IMG/VR virus record: IMGVR_UViG_3300017613_000901
Span: 1-39,242 of that record
Source of the DNA: a virus
Length of the DNA: 39,242 bases
Direction: 5' to 3' (one strand)
Below the pieces are notes generated by a model that had not been told where the DNA came from, searched no databases, and worked only from the letters and a program-made list of their open reading frames with translations. This document shows, piece by piece, positions 32,877-39,085 of the stretch (position 1 is the stretch's first letter; each line of letters starts with the position of its first letter). Position numbers and translations under genes: made by a program.

Positions 32877-33037
32877 TGGACGATATAAAGCATAAGAAGT
32901 TAATGAGTAAGCGTTCATTCAAATGCACTTTTAAAGGATGTAAAAATATTCCCAGCATAATTATTGACCATAATGGTATTATATGTGAATTATGCGAAAA
33001 ACATTTTACTTGGGGAATTGAAGAATGTATTAAATGA
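32876..33037 (+). CDS. Zinc-binding protein (paralogue of 30300 gene)
   Basis: A 53-residue ORF coupled to the previous gene (TGATGG) after AAGGGGATG. CTFKGCKNIPSIII, with a later CELCEKHF, matches the metal-binding core of the 30300 product. An N-terminal basic stretch is added. Likely the same biochemical role as its paralogue, still unknown. Confidence 0.58.
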   Translation: MDDIKHKKLMSKRSFKCTFKGCKNIPSIIIDHNGIICELCEKHFTWGIEECIK

Positions 33038-33060
33038 GCATAAAATCTATGATAGGGGGG

Positions 33061-33312
33061 ATGATGAAGAGACCAAAACGTAGGGATGAATGGGAAGAAA
33101 CTACTTCTGCAAAGATTCAATTTGATAGTGGATATAATCAAGCATATGACGAATGGGAGGCGTACTATTACTATATTTTAGGTCAGTTGCCTGATGAAAA
33201 AGAAATGATAGAAATAATTATTCAATATACTCAAGATGCTATTGATCCTAATTATATATCAGGAATAGCAAAAGCGATCCACGATAGATTAAGGGGGAGT
33301 GATGAAATTTAG
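33061..33312 (+). CDS. Small protein, paralogue of the 32515 gene
   Basis: An 83-residue protein. The frame is open back to an ATG at 33034, but that belongs to the repeated ATGAGCATAAAATCT leader; ATAGGGGGG before 33061 fits the start. It shares LPDEKE and IAKAIHDRLRG with the 32515 product and differs by an acidic/aromatic middle (DEWEAYYYYI). Function unknown. Confidence 0.58.
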   Translation: MMKRPKRRDEWEETTSAKIQFDSGYNQAYDEWEAYYYYILGQLPDEKEMIEIIIQYTQDAIDPNYISGIAKAIHDRLRGSDEI

Positions 33313-33610
33313 AAAAAAACCTGTAATTGTTGAAGCCCATAAGTGGTATCAAAATGGAGATCATCCAGAAGACAAATATGAATTAGGAAAAGAGGGGAAA
33401 CTTGTTAGATATTATAGAACCCCAGATAATGATGGAAGAGAAGAATGTAAATATTGTGGTTATTATATTCATTCTCATGGTTGGATAGATACACTTGAAG
33501 GTGGTCATATTGTTTGTCCGGGTGATTGGATTATTAAGGGAATACAGGGAGAGTATTATCCCTGTAAACCAGATATATTTGAACAGACTTATGAAAAGGT
33601 GGAAGAATGA
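33302..33610 (+). CDS. Conserved phage protein of the PGDW/GEYYPCKPDIFE type
   Basis: A 102-residue protein. The start MKFRKKPVIVEAHKWY, the middle TLEGGHIVCPGDWIIKGIQG and the end EYYPCKPDIFEQTYE identify a very widespread small phage protein of unknown function. A central CKYCGYYIHSHG may bind metal. GGGGGAGTG precedes the ATG and overlaps the previous stop. Confidence 0.78.
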   Translation: MKFRKKPVIVEAHKWYQNGDHPEDKYELGKEGKLVRYYRTPDNDGREECKYCGYYIHSHGWIDTLEGGHIVCPGDWIIKGIQGEYYPCKPDIFEQTYEKVEE

Positions 33611-33634
33611 GCATAAAATCTAAAGGAGGGTGTG

Positions 33635-33808
33635 ATGCAACAATATTATTGTGATTTTTGTAATGATAAAACATATGGTGGTGAATATATAAGAATTACA
33701 AACTTTGATGGTGATGTTCGTAAATATGATTTGTGTGAAATTTGTCATAAAAAAATGATTAACTATATCAGAAATAAATATAATCCAATATTAGAAATTA
33801 GAGGTTGA
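33635..33808 (+). CDS. Small zinc-finger protein
   Basis: A 57-residue ORF with AAAGGAGGGTGTG upstream, following a copy of the ATGAGCATAAAATCT leader. CDFC near the N-terminus and CEICHKK later make a standard zinc ribbon; the rest is Tyr/Asn-rich. No further family. Confidence 0.58.
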   Translation: MQQYYCDFCNDKTYGGEYIRITNFDGDVRKYDLCEICHKKMINYIRNKYNPILEIRG

Positions 33809-33812
33809 ATAA

Positions 33813-34022
33813 ATGAGCATAAAATCTATGATCTTGGTTATCTGGATTATTATCTTGTCTATTGTAGTAGTGCAAAATAATGCGAAATTGCGGGAAATGA
33901 ATCAGGAATTGACTGAAATAAGGCAATGTGTCATTGGAATTACCAATGTGTCCCTTATCATGAAAGATATATTATTGTTACAGCATGATGATGATATGTA
34001 TTATATGGTCAAGGGGGAGTGA
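33813..34022 (+). CDS. Small single-pass membrane protein
   Basis: A 69-residue protein starting with the repeated MSIKSM leader. A membrane helix (ILVIWIIILSIVVVQ) is followed by a coiled-coil-like segment (NAKLREMNQELTEIRQ) and an acidic tail ending KGE. Layout resembles phage Rz-like or small membrane accessory proteins, but the context is early genes, so function stays open. The stop overlaps the nucleotidyltransferase start. Confidence 0.58.
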   Translation: MSIKSMILVIWIIILSIVVVQNNAKLREMNQELTEIRQCVIGITNVSLIMKDILLLQHDDDMYYMVKGE

Positions 34023-34801
34023 TGATTCCAAAAGATATTTTACATAGAGATAAGGGATTAAGTGAATGGAATATAGTTTCGGCTTATAGAGGCTCTATTT
34101 CTCACGGAATGTATATGCCTAATAAAAATGATAATTCTATTGATGATAAAGATATAATGTCTATCTGTATACCACCAATCGATTATTATTTTGGTCTTAA
34201 ACATTACCATAATAGGGGAACAATAGAGATTAAGCAAAACGAATGGGATATTGTTATTTATGAGTTTAAAAAAGCTATACAGTTATTGAAAAAAGGTAAT
34301 CCAAATATATTGAGCATATTATGGCTCAATGAAGAAGATTATATTCATCAAACTGAATCATTTATAACTTTGATTGATAATAAATCATTGTTTATAGGCA
34401 AACATATATATCATAGTTTTATCGGATATGCTAAAGGACAGTTATATAAAATGACTCATTTTAAAAAATATGATGGATACATGGGTAATAAACGTAAACG
34501 ATTAGTCGATAAATATGGATACGACACAAAAAATGCTTCTCATTTAATAAGACTTTTAAGAATGGGGATAGAGTTTTTAAACGAAGGAAAATTATATATA
34601 AAAAGATATGATGCTTGTGAATTATTAGAGATTAAAAAGGGAGAATGGGAATTGAAAAAGGTTGAAGAAGAAGCTCAACGATTGTTTAAAATAGCAGAAT
34701 TAAGTTATGTCCATTCTAAGCTACCAGATAATTGCGATGAAAATGGAATCAATAAGATTTGTATAAAAATATTGAAAGACAGATTTATAAAGGGGGAGTG
34801 A
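34022..34801 (+). CDS. YcgL-like predicted nucleotidyltransferase
   Basis: A 259-residue protein. RGSISHGMYMP (Gly24-Ser25) followed by SIDDKDIMSI (Asp42, Asp44) matches the GS...D-x-D nucleotide/metal motif of the polymerase-beta-type nucleotidyltransferase superfamily, YcgL/COG3541 branch. The C-terminal helical part (HLIRLLRMGIEFLNEGKLYI, then ELLEIKKGEW) is typical of that branch. It probably transfers a nucleoside monophosphate to an unknown protein or nucleic-acid substrate. AAGGGGGAGTG sets the start. Confidence 0.72.
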   Translation: MIPKDILHRDKGLSEWNIVSAYRGSISHGMYMPNKNDNSIDDKDIMSICIPPIDYYFGLKHYHNRGTIEIKQNEWDIVIYEFKKAIQLLKKGNPNILSILWLNEEDYIHQTESFITLIDNKSLFIGKHIYHSFIGYAKGQLYKMTHFKKYDGYMGNKRKRLVDKYGYDTKNASHLIRLLRMGIEFLNEGKLYIKRYDACELLEIKKGEWELKKVEEEAQRLFKIAELSYVHSKLPDNCDENGINKICIKILKDRFIKGE

Positions 34802-34941
34802 TGAGTAATCCTATAAACATAGGAACAAAAACTAAATATGGTAAGGTTGTTGGTATTTTATGGCTTGGAGAAAGATACTATATGATTATTAAAAATAAGG
34901 TTGTTTCACTAATGCCAGCATGTGTAATAGAGGGGGAGTGA
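34801..34941 (+). CDS. Small beta-rich hypothetical protein
   Basis: A 46-residue ORF after AAGGGGGAGTG, overlapping the preceding stop. The product (KYGKVVGILWLGERYYMII, then VIEGE) is a small beta-barrel-like sequence reminiscent of SH3-like or KOW-like fragments, but too short to assign. Confidence 0.52.
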   Translation: MSNPINIGTKTKYGKVVGILWLGERYYMIIKNKVVSLMPACVIEGE

Positions 34942-35150
34942 TGGATAAAAATAAACAAAAGAAATTTGAGTATGAGGTAGTGAAATCATGTTCAGGTAAT
35001 TGGAAATGTTGTCAATATAGTGCAGTAACAAGTGAACCATATATATATTGTAAATATGAGGGATATTGTATATATCAATTACCAAATGATGGAAGCCTTG
35101 TAGATAAGACTATTGATATTATCAATAGAGATAGGGAGTATGATAAATGA
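34941..35150 (+). CDS. Small Cys-rich protein
   Basis: A 69-residue protein after GAGGGGGAGTG. Five cysteines (SCSGNWKCCQY, YCKYEGYC) suggest a metal site. Acidic C-terminus. Coupled to both neighbours by 1-4 nt overlaps. No family recognised. Confidence 0.55.
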   Translation: MDKNKQKKFEYEVVKSCSGNWKCCQYSAVTSEPYIYCKYEGYCIYQLPNDGSLVDKTIDIINRDREYDK

Positions 35151-35386
35151 AGAAATGTCTGGCAGGAAAGAAGAGATGTGAATTATATGGGTCCATTAAT
35201 AAGGCTATATTAAAAGACTTATGCGGATTGTGTGGGCTTGTAGAGACTCATAAGAATGTATTACCACAATATACTAATAGAACAATAGTGAATTATAGAC
35301 GTGTTAGGGGCGGGATTAAGGCTATTAAAAAGAGGAAGAGGAGATATGAACATGCTGGCGGGTCGGTGGTTGATATCGGGTTATAA
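35147..35386 (+). CDS. Small basic Cys-containing protein
   Basis: A 79-residue protein overlapping the previous gene by ATGA. N-terminal CLAGKKRC and later CGLCG form a possible zinc site; the C-terminus is strongly basic (IKAIKKRKRRYEH). Overlaps the next gene by 41 nt. Likely nucleic-acid-binding by composition. Confidence 0.52.
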   Translation: MKKCLAGKKRCELYGSINKAILKDLCGLCGLVETHKNVLPQYTNRTIVNYRRVRGGIKAIKKRKRRYEHAGGSVVDIGL

Positions 35387-35549
35387 TAAAATATTATGTC
35401 TATTGGGTAAACATGAATATTATAAGATATTCAGAGGTAAGGTGGTATATCAGAAAGGTTGTAGGGAGAGAATAGAGGTATTTGGAAATGTATTACGATG
35501 TAACAAGTGCGGATATGAAAAATGTAATATTACAGGGGAATGCTCTTGA
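35346..35549 (+). CDS. Zinc-ribbon protein overlapping the methyltransferase
   Basis: A 67-residue protein. The ATG at 35346 follows AGAGGAGAT. It has KHEYYKIFRG, then VFGNVLRCNKCGYEKC, the layout of a small His/Cys zinc ribbon seen in many phage genomes (LGKHEY...LRCNKCG). The 3' part overlaps the methyltransferase start by about 35 nt. Confidence 0.58.
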   Translation: MNMLAGRWLISGYNKILCLLGKHEYYKIFRGKVVYQKGCRERIEVFGNVLRCNKCGYEKCNITGECS

Positions 35550-36480
35550 CGTATTAAAAGAGTTGCCTGATGAATATATTAATTGTGTTGTTACATCTCC
35601 GCCTTACTGGGGACTCAGGGATTATGATGTTGAAGATCAGTTAGGTCTTGAACCAACATTTGAATTATATATAAAGCATCTATGTGACATATTTGATGAG
35701 ATTAAGAGAGTCTTGAAGAAAGAAGGCACTTGCTGGGTGAATTTAGGAGATAGTTATAGTAATAGTGGTAAGGGTGGAGATTCAAATAAAATGTATGCCA
35801 AAAAACACACTCAATTTGGAAAGATATGTGATATTAGACGACATGGAAAACCAACAAGAGTAAAAAACCTCCTGTCAAAATGCCTTTGTTTAATACCCCA
35901 GCGTTTTGCAATAGAGATGTGTAATAGGGGTTGGATATTGAGGAATACAATTATCTGGCATAAACCGAATTGTATGCCCTCCTCCGTAACTGATAGATTT
36001 ACTGTGGACTTTGAATATCTATATTTCTTTGTAAAGAATAAGAAATATTGGTTTGAACAGCAATACCAACCATACGCTAAGTCAAGTTTTAATAGATATA
36101 TCTATCCTGTTGCAGATCATAATGTTTCATTAAATCAAAGAAAAGAAGGATGGGTAACAACAAAAAATAGAGATAAAAGAAAAATATTGAATATGAATCC
36201 TAAAGGAGTAAATAAACGAACTGTATGGACAATCCCCACGCAGAGTTTCAGTGAGGCTCATTTTGCGGTATATCCTGAGGAGTTAATTACCACACCAATC
36301 AGGGCAGGATGCCCCGAAGGTGGGATTGTTCTGGATCCCTTTGGGGGAGCAGGAACCTCGGGAGTCGTTGCAAAGAAACTTAATAGAAACTATATATTGA
36401 TTGAGTTAAATCCTGAATATATTAAAATAGCAGAAAATAGAATAAAATATACTCATGTTCAGGAGGAGTTTAAATTATGA
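35515..36480 (+). CDS. Orphan beta-class DNA methyltransferase
   Basis: A 321-residue protein with TSPPYW (residues 27-32, the catalytic motif IV) at the N-terminus and VLDPFGGAGTSG (about residue 278-289, SAM-binding motif I) at the C-terminus, i.e. the permuted beta order of adenine-N6/cytosine-N4 methyltransferases. A variable target-recognition region lies between. No restriction endonuclease is adjacent, so it may protect phage DNA from host restriction. MKNVILQGNAL is a natural N-terminus but lacks a ribosome site; ATG at 35488, behind AGAGG, is the alternative. Confidence 0.85.
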   Translation: MKNVILQGNALDVLKELPDEYINCVVTSPPYWGLRDYDVEDQLGLEPTFELYIKHLCDIFDEIKRVLKKEGTCWVNLGDSYSNSGKGGDSNKMYAKKHTQFGKICDIRRHGKPTRVKNLLSKCLCLIPQRFAIEMCNRGWILRNTIIWHKPNCMPSSVTDRFTVDFEYLYFFVKNKKYWFEQQYQPYAKSSFNRYIYPVADHNVSLNQRKEGWVTTKNRDKRKILNMNPKGVNKRTVWTIPTQSFSEAHFAVYPEELITTPIRAGCPEGGIVLDPFGGAGTSGVVAKKLNRNYILIELNPEYIKIAENRIKYTHVQEEFKL

Positions 36481-36734
36481 GTAATAAATATTATGCTCAG
36501 TTAGAAATAGTTATTACATCTAATAATATTTTAAAAACAACAATTATTGAATTATATGAATTATATCCGAAATTAAAAATACCTATATTATTAGATTATC
36601 CTAAATATAAACTTAATGAAGATGGATCTGTGGGGGGAATGTCTTCTTTGACTATATTAGAATTTAAATTATGGAAACAAATATCTGAAGATACTGGTAT
36701 ATATAGATTAGTGGATGTAATTAAAAATGAGTAA
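36477..36734 (+). CDS. Hypothetical protein
   Basis: An 85-residue protein overlapping the methyltransferase stop (ATGA) with AGGAGGAG upstream. Product is rich in Ile/Leu/Tyr, alpha/beta (YYAQLEIVITSNNILKTTII, YPKLKIPILLDYPK). Its first 13 bases equal those of the 36727 gene. No family recognised. Confidence 0.55.
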   Translation: MSNKYYAQLEIVITSNNILKTTIIELYELYPKLKIPILLDYPKYKLNEDGSVGGMSSLTILEFKLWKQISEDTGIYRLVDVIKNE

Positions 36735-37119
36735 TAAATGCCTGCCTCTTCATTTAAAGAATAAACGTCACAATGATTGGATTTATCCGTTTTCTTGGAT
36801 CCCGAGATCATGGAACGCTTTCTGCTTATTTCAACCACCTAAATTGATATTTGGATATAAGGTTTATGACTGGACAAATAAATATGGTCAATATCGAATT
36901 GAAGATAATGAAACACACTGGTTTTTAGATAAACCTGGTCCTAATCCTTGTCAGAGAACACCAAATGCTTGGTATATTGGGTTTCCCTGGTACTTTACAT
37001 GGACAATATTTGATACTGGATATTATATAAGAATAGGATTTAGGTGGGACGATAACGATATGTACTATAATCTTGGCTGTGCCTTTAAACGAATTGACGG
37101 AGGATTAAAACGAGAATGA
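36727..37119 (+). CDS. Aromatic-rich hypothetical phage protein
   Basis: A 130-residue protein dense in Trp, Tyr, Phe and Pro (WIYPFSWIPRSWNAFCLFQP, WYIGFPWYFTWTIF). It resembles a small conserved phage protein of unknown function seen beside resolvases. Start overlaps the preceding gene by 8 nt; stop overlaps RusA start (ATGA). Confidence 0.6.
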   Translation: MSNKCLPLHLKNKRHNDWIYPFSWIPRSWNAFCLFQPPKLIFGYKVYDWTNKYGQYRIEDNETHWFLDKPGPNPCQRTPNAWYIGFPWYFTWTIFDTGYYIRIGFRWDDNDMYYNLGCAFKRIDGGLKRE

Positions 37120-37556
37120 AACTTGACAAGATAACCTTTAGAATTGATGGGAATCCGATTCCTAAACCACGCATGACGAAGTCGGATACCTGGCGCAAAC
37201 GCCCCTGTGTACTAAAATATAGAGCGTTCGCAACACGTGTACTGAGATCATATCTAAACGAATGTATGAGACAATCTTCTAACGGTCGCTACATCTTCGA
37301 TTTCCCGGTAAGCCTCTCTATATCGTTTAATATTGTTGGTTCACTAAACCGCATGGATTTATCTAACTGTGTAAAGAGTATTGAGGATGCCCTGAACCGC
37401 TACGCCTGGGAAGATGACACCATGCAATATATAAGAGAATATGATAATATATCAGCATATTCAGTCTGTGAAATTATGAACTGTCATAAGAAACGCTGCA
37501 AAATCTCCGATTGTACGCATGCCTTTACATATGTGACCATATCAAGATATACATAA
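37116..37556 (+). CDS. rusA: RusA-type Holliday junction resolvase
   Basis: A 146-residue protein with the RusA pattern: KPRMTKSDTW near residue 17, then RMDLSNCVKSIEDALNRYAW and EDDTMQ, giving the catalytic acids Asp81, Asp91, Asp100/101 and Asn84. It should cut four-way DNA junctions during packaging or recombination, complementing Bet. An unusual C-terminal tail has Cys118, Cys123, His124, Cys128, Cys133 and His135, a likely extra zinc site. Codons are richer in C/G-ending triplets (CGC, CTC, CCC) than the array upstream, suggesting separate origin. Confidence 0.83.
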   Translation: MKLDKITFRIDGNPIPKPRMTKSDTWRKRPCVLKYRAFATRVLRSYLNECMRQSSNGRYIFDFPVSLSISFNIVGSLNRMDLSNCVKSIEDALNRYAWEDDTMQYIREYDNISAYSVCEIMNCHKKRCKISDCTHAFTYVTISRYT

Positions 37557-37851
37557 TGATTATATATATTCTTATGAATAGGAGATATAAAAATGAAGAA
37601 TAAAGAGCAATTAACAGATAGTGATATTATTGAATTTATAATAAAATATAAATGCAATGGTCATGAATATGGTTTACGCTCAAATATTAAACTCCCCATT
37701 AAAGCGGTAAGTCTTGACGCATATACCGAAACTTTGGCGCTCCGGATGGTCTCCGCTCTCATAAAAGAATTTAAAACAAAGTACAAACTTCCCCTAAATA
37801 AAGACCTCTCCACTATATATAAGAAATCTAAAAACAAGTAATGATTATATA
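37554..37851 (+). repeat. 13-nt direct repeats flanking the 37593 gene
   Basis: TAATGATTATATA occurs at 37554-37566 and 37839-37851, each time starting in a stop codon. The two copies bracket one gene as a 285-nt unit, which could reflect cassette insertion. Confidence 0.55.
37593..37841 (+). CDS. Hypothetical protein after the resolvase
   Basis: An 82-residue protein with TAGGAGATA upstream. Product is helical and basic (LALRMVSALIKEFKTKYKLP). Codon use (CTC, CCC, CGC, CTT) is like RusA and unlike the rest of the array. Last rightward gene in the window. No family recognised. Confidence 0.58.
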   Translation: MKNKEQLTDSDIIEFIIKYKCNGHEYGLRSNIKLPIKAVSLDAYTETLALRMVSALIKEFKTKYKLPLNKDLSTIYKKSKNK

Positions 37852-37887
37852 GAATCTCCGATTATTCTAACTAATCTAACTATCAAA

Positions 37888-37907
37888 TGGGGAAAAGATT
37901 CCCCATG
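37888..37907 (+). terminator. Stem-loop after the last rightward gene
   Basis: ATGGGGAA (37888-37895) and TTCCCCAT (37900-37907), 8 perfect bp around the tetraloop AAGA, followed by an imperfect T-rich run (ATTTCACTTATTTTC). Position 47 nt after the operon end suggests termination of the early transcript. Confidence 0.6.
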
Positions 37908-38004
37908 TATTTCACTTATTTTCATATTGCTGAAAAACGCAGTAAAGCAGAGCAAAACGATGGAAAATGCTTGATAGTAGCTCTCTATATATATATTCTC
38001 CGGT

Positions 38005-38034
38005 TTGACGGAGTTTTGGAGTGTTTTGTATAAT
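38005..38034 (+). promoter_or_regulatory. Consensus-like sigma70 promoter in the control region
   Basis: TTGACG (38005-38010), an 18-nt spacer, then a perfect TATAAT (38029-38034). A small dyad CTCCG/CGGAG (37998-38002, 38009-38013) covers the -35 box and could be an operator. No ORF follows on this strand, so it should make a non-coding transcript starting near 38041. Confidence 0.75.
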
Positions 38035-38040
38035 AGTGTT

Positions 38041-38160
38041 TGTAGGGTGGTCAAGTCATTAAAAAGAGACCTTAGCAGGGTAATATGCTGTATGCTAAGG
38101 GCGAAAGAAAGATAGGAAAAAATTTAACTGTGGTTATTTTTTCCTTCCTTTCTTTCTTGA
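38041..38160 (+). ncRNA. Candidate non-coding transcript with two hairpins
   Basis: Downstream of the promoter lie CCTTAGCA/TGCTAAGG (38070-38077 with 38093-38100) and a long purine/pyrimidine hairpin whose 21-nt arms (38103-38123 and 38136-38156) pair with two mismatches and a 12-nt loop. The pair could form a short regulatory or primer RNA ending at the second hairpin, with its T-rich 3' arm. Inferred only from promoter and folding. Confidence 0.5.
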
Positions 38161-38216
38161 GCTTATAGGTTGACCTTAATTAAAAAGTAAGATTCCTATG
38201 TTACTTACTCACAACC

Positions 38217-38236
38217 TGTGGATAACCTGTGGATAA
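38217..38236 (+). other. Two tandem DnaA boxes (candidate replication origin)
   Basis: TGTGGATAA occurs at 38217-38225 and 38228-38236 as perfect complements of the consensus DnaA box TTATCCACA, at 11-bp spacing (one helical turn). AT-rich DNA follows. With the promoter and hairpin RNA upstream this is a strong candidate for host-DnaA-dependent initiation or DnaA-based regulation. Confidence 0.7.
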
Positions 38237-38281
38237 CTTTATATACTTCTATATTGCATAGATAATATATAGTTAAAATAG

Positions 38282-38317
38282 AAGCTCATTATCCGTAAAT
38301 AATTCGGGCGTGAGCTT
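38282..38317. terminator. Bidirectional terminator-like hairpin
   Basis: AAGCTCA (38282-38288) with TGAGCTT (38311-38317), plus an inner CCG/CGG. Rightward it is followed by ATTTTCTTTTCTTT; leftward by a shorter T-run. It overlaps the stop codon of the leftward zinc-ribbon gene and separates it from the DnaA boxes. Confidence 0.55.
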
Positions 38318-38495
38318 ATTTTCTTTTCTTTAATTTAAGATTAGTATATCTCATTTTAGTAAAAAAACTTCTATCACTTCTTAATTTACATTGTAGACAG
38401 ACAGAATATCCAAAGAAACAACTCTGATTATTAGGACGTCTAATATTAAATATAGAAGCATTTTTTTTACCACAACAAGCGCATCTGTTAGTCAT
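38316..38495 (-). CDS. Zinc-ribbon protein on the leftward strand
   Basis: A 59-residue protein on the minus strand with an AAAGGAGG ribosome site just upstream of the ATG at 38495. Cys5, Cys7, Cys8 and Cys26 with CLQC (33-36) form one or two zinc knuckles; the C-terminus is basic (KMRYTNLKLKKRK). It is 3 nt downstream of the Imm5-like gene, so they form an operon. A DNA-binding regulatory role is possible. Confidence 0.62.
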   Translation of the reverse strand: MTNRCACCGKKNASIFNIRRPNNQSCFFGYSVCLQCKLRSDRSFFTKMRYTNLKLKKRK

Positions 38496-38498
38496 TTT

Positions 38499-38999
38499 TC
38501 AAGCCTCCTTTTTCAATAGTTCAATACCATAATTTAGTATTTTTAATCTCATTTTTTTACGTACAGAAACAGCACAAGCCATAGCAGCAGCAGCAGCAGT
38601 AAAAGCAGCATAAGCAGAAGCCGCCGCCGCCACATTATCATCATCATTATATGTGAAAACGTCATCAGCTGCGGAAACAGCCGCCTTTTTGTTTTCTACT
38701 GACGGATCGGTAATACACTTTTTAGCAGCTTCTATAGCTTTTCTCGGTCTATCATCATTAGGATATCGTTTTTCATAAATATCAATAACTTGTTCAGCTG
38801 CGAACACCGCATAGCTAACACATTGCTTATAATTCATACAACGAACTATCAACCAGTTTGCCCATTCTAACTTATCCTTTTTAATTAAGATATCTAATGC
38901 TTCTAATGGAGATAATTTCTGTTTTATCTCTTTTTCAAATTCTTTAAGTGCTTCTTTACAAATACATTTTTCTTTCAACCATTCTAATGTTATTTTCAT
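38499..38999 (-). CDS. Alanine-rich Imm5-like protein
   Basis: A 166-residue minus-strand protein with AAGGAGCG upstream. LEWANWLIVRCM, YAVFAAEQVIDIYEKRYPND and DRPRKAIEAAKKCI match a family annotated as putative immunity protein (Imm5-like), widespread in phages and bacterial polymorphic-toxin loci. The C-terminal third is a poly-Ala helical array encoded by GCA/GCC triplet runs (nt 38590-38640). In phages of this sort the function is not proven. Paired with the zinc-ribbon gene and a cut gene upstream. Confidence 0.68.
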   Translation of the reverse strand: MKITLEWLKEKCICKEALKEFEKEIKQKLSPLEALDILIKKDKLEWANWLIVRCMNYKQCVSYAVFAAEQVIDIYEKRYPNDDRPRKAIEAAKKCITDPSVENKKAAVSAADDVFTYNDDDNVAAAASAYAAFTAAAAAMACAVSVRKKMRLKILNYGIELLKKEA

Positions 39000-39085
39000 T
39001 TCCTTACGCTCCTTTTATTATCATATACATATGCAGATAAATAGAATTACTATATAATATATATACGATATTAGATTTTATTTGT

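Larger units (their letters stand above)
37842..38315. other. Non-coding control region of 474 nt, candidate origin
   Basis: No convincing ORF. Contains in order a stem-loop (37888-37907), a consensus promoter (38005-38034), two further hairpins, two tandem DnaA boxes (38217-38236) and a bidirectional terminator-like hairpin at the end. It lies between convergent gene sets. Confidence 0.7.

Noticed and set aside
35515-36480. Restriction-modification system
   Set aside because: No endonuclease-like gene lies beside the methyltransferase; neighbours are small zinc-ribbon, hypothetical and RusA genes.
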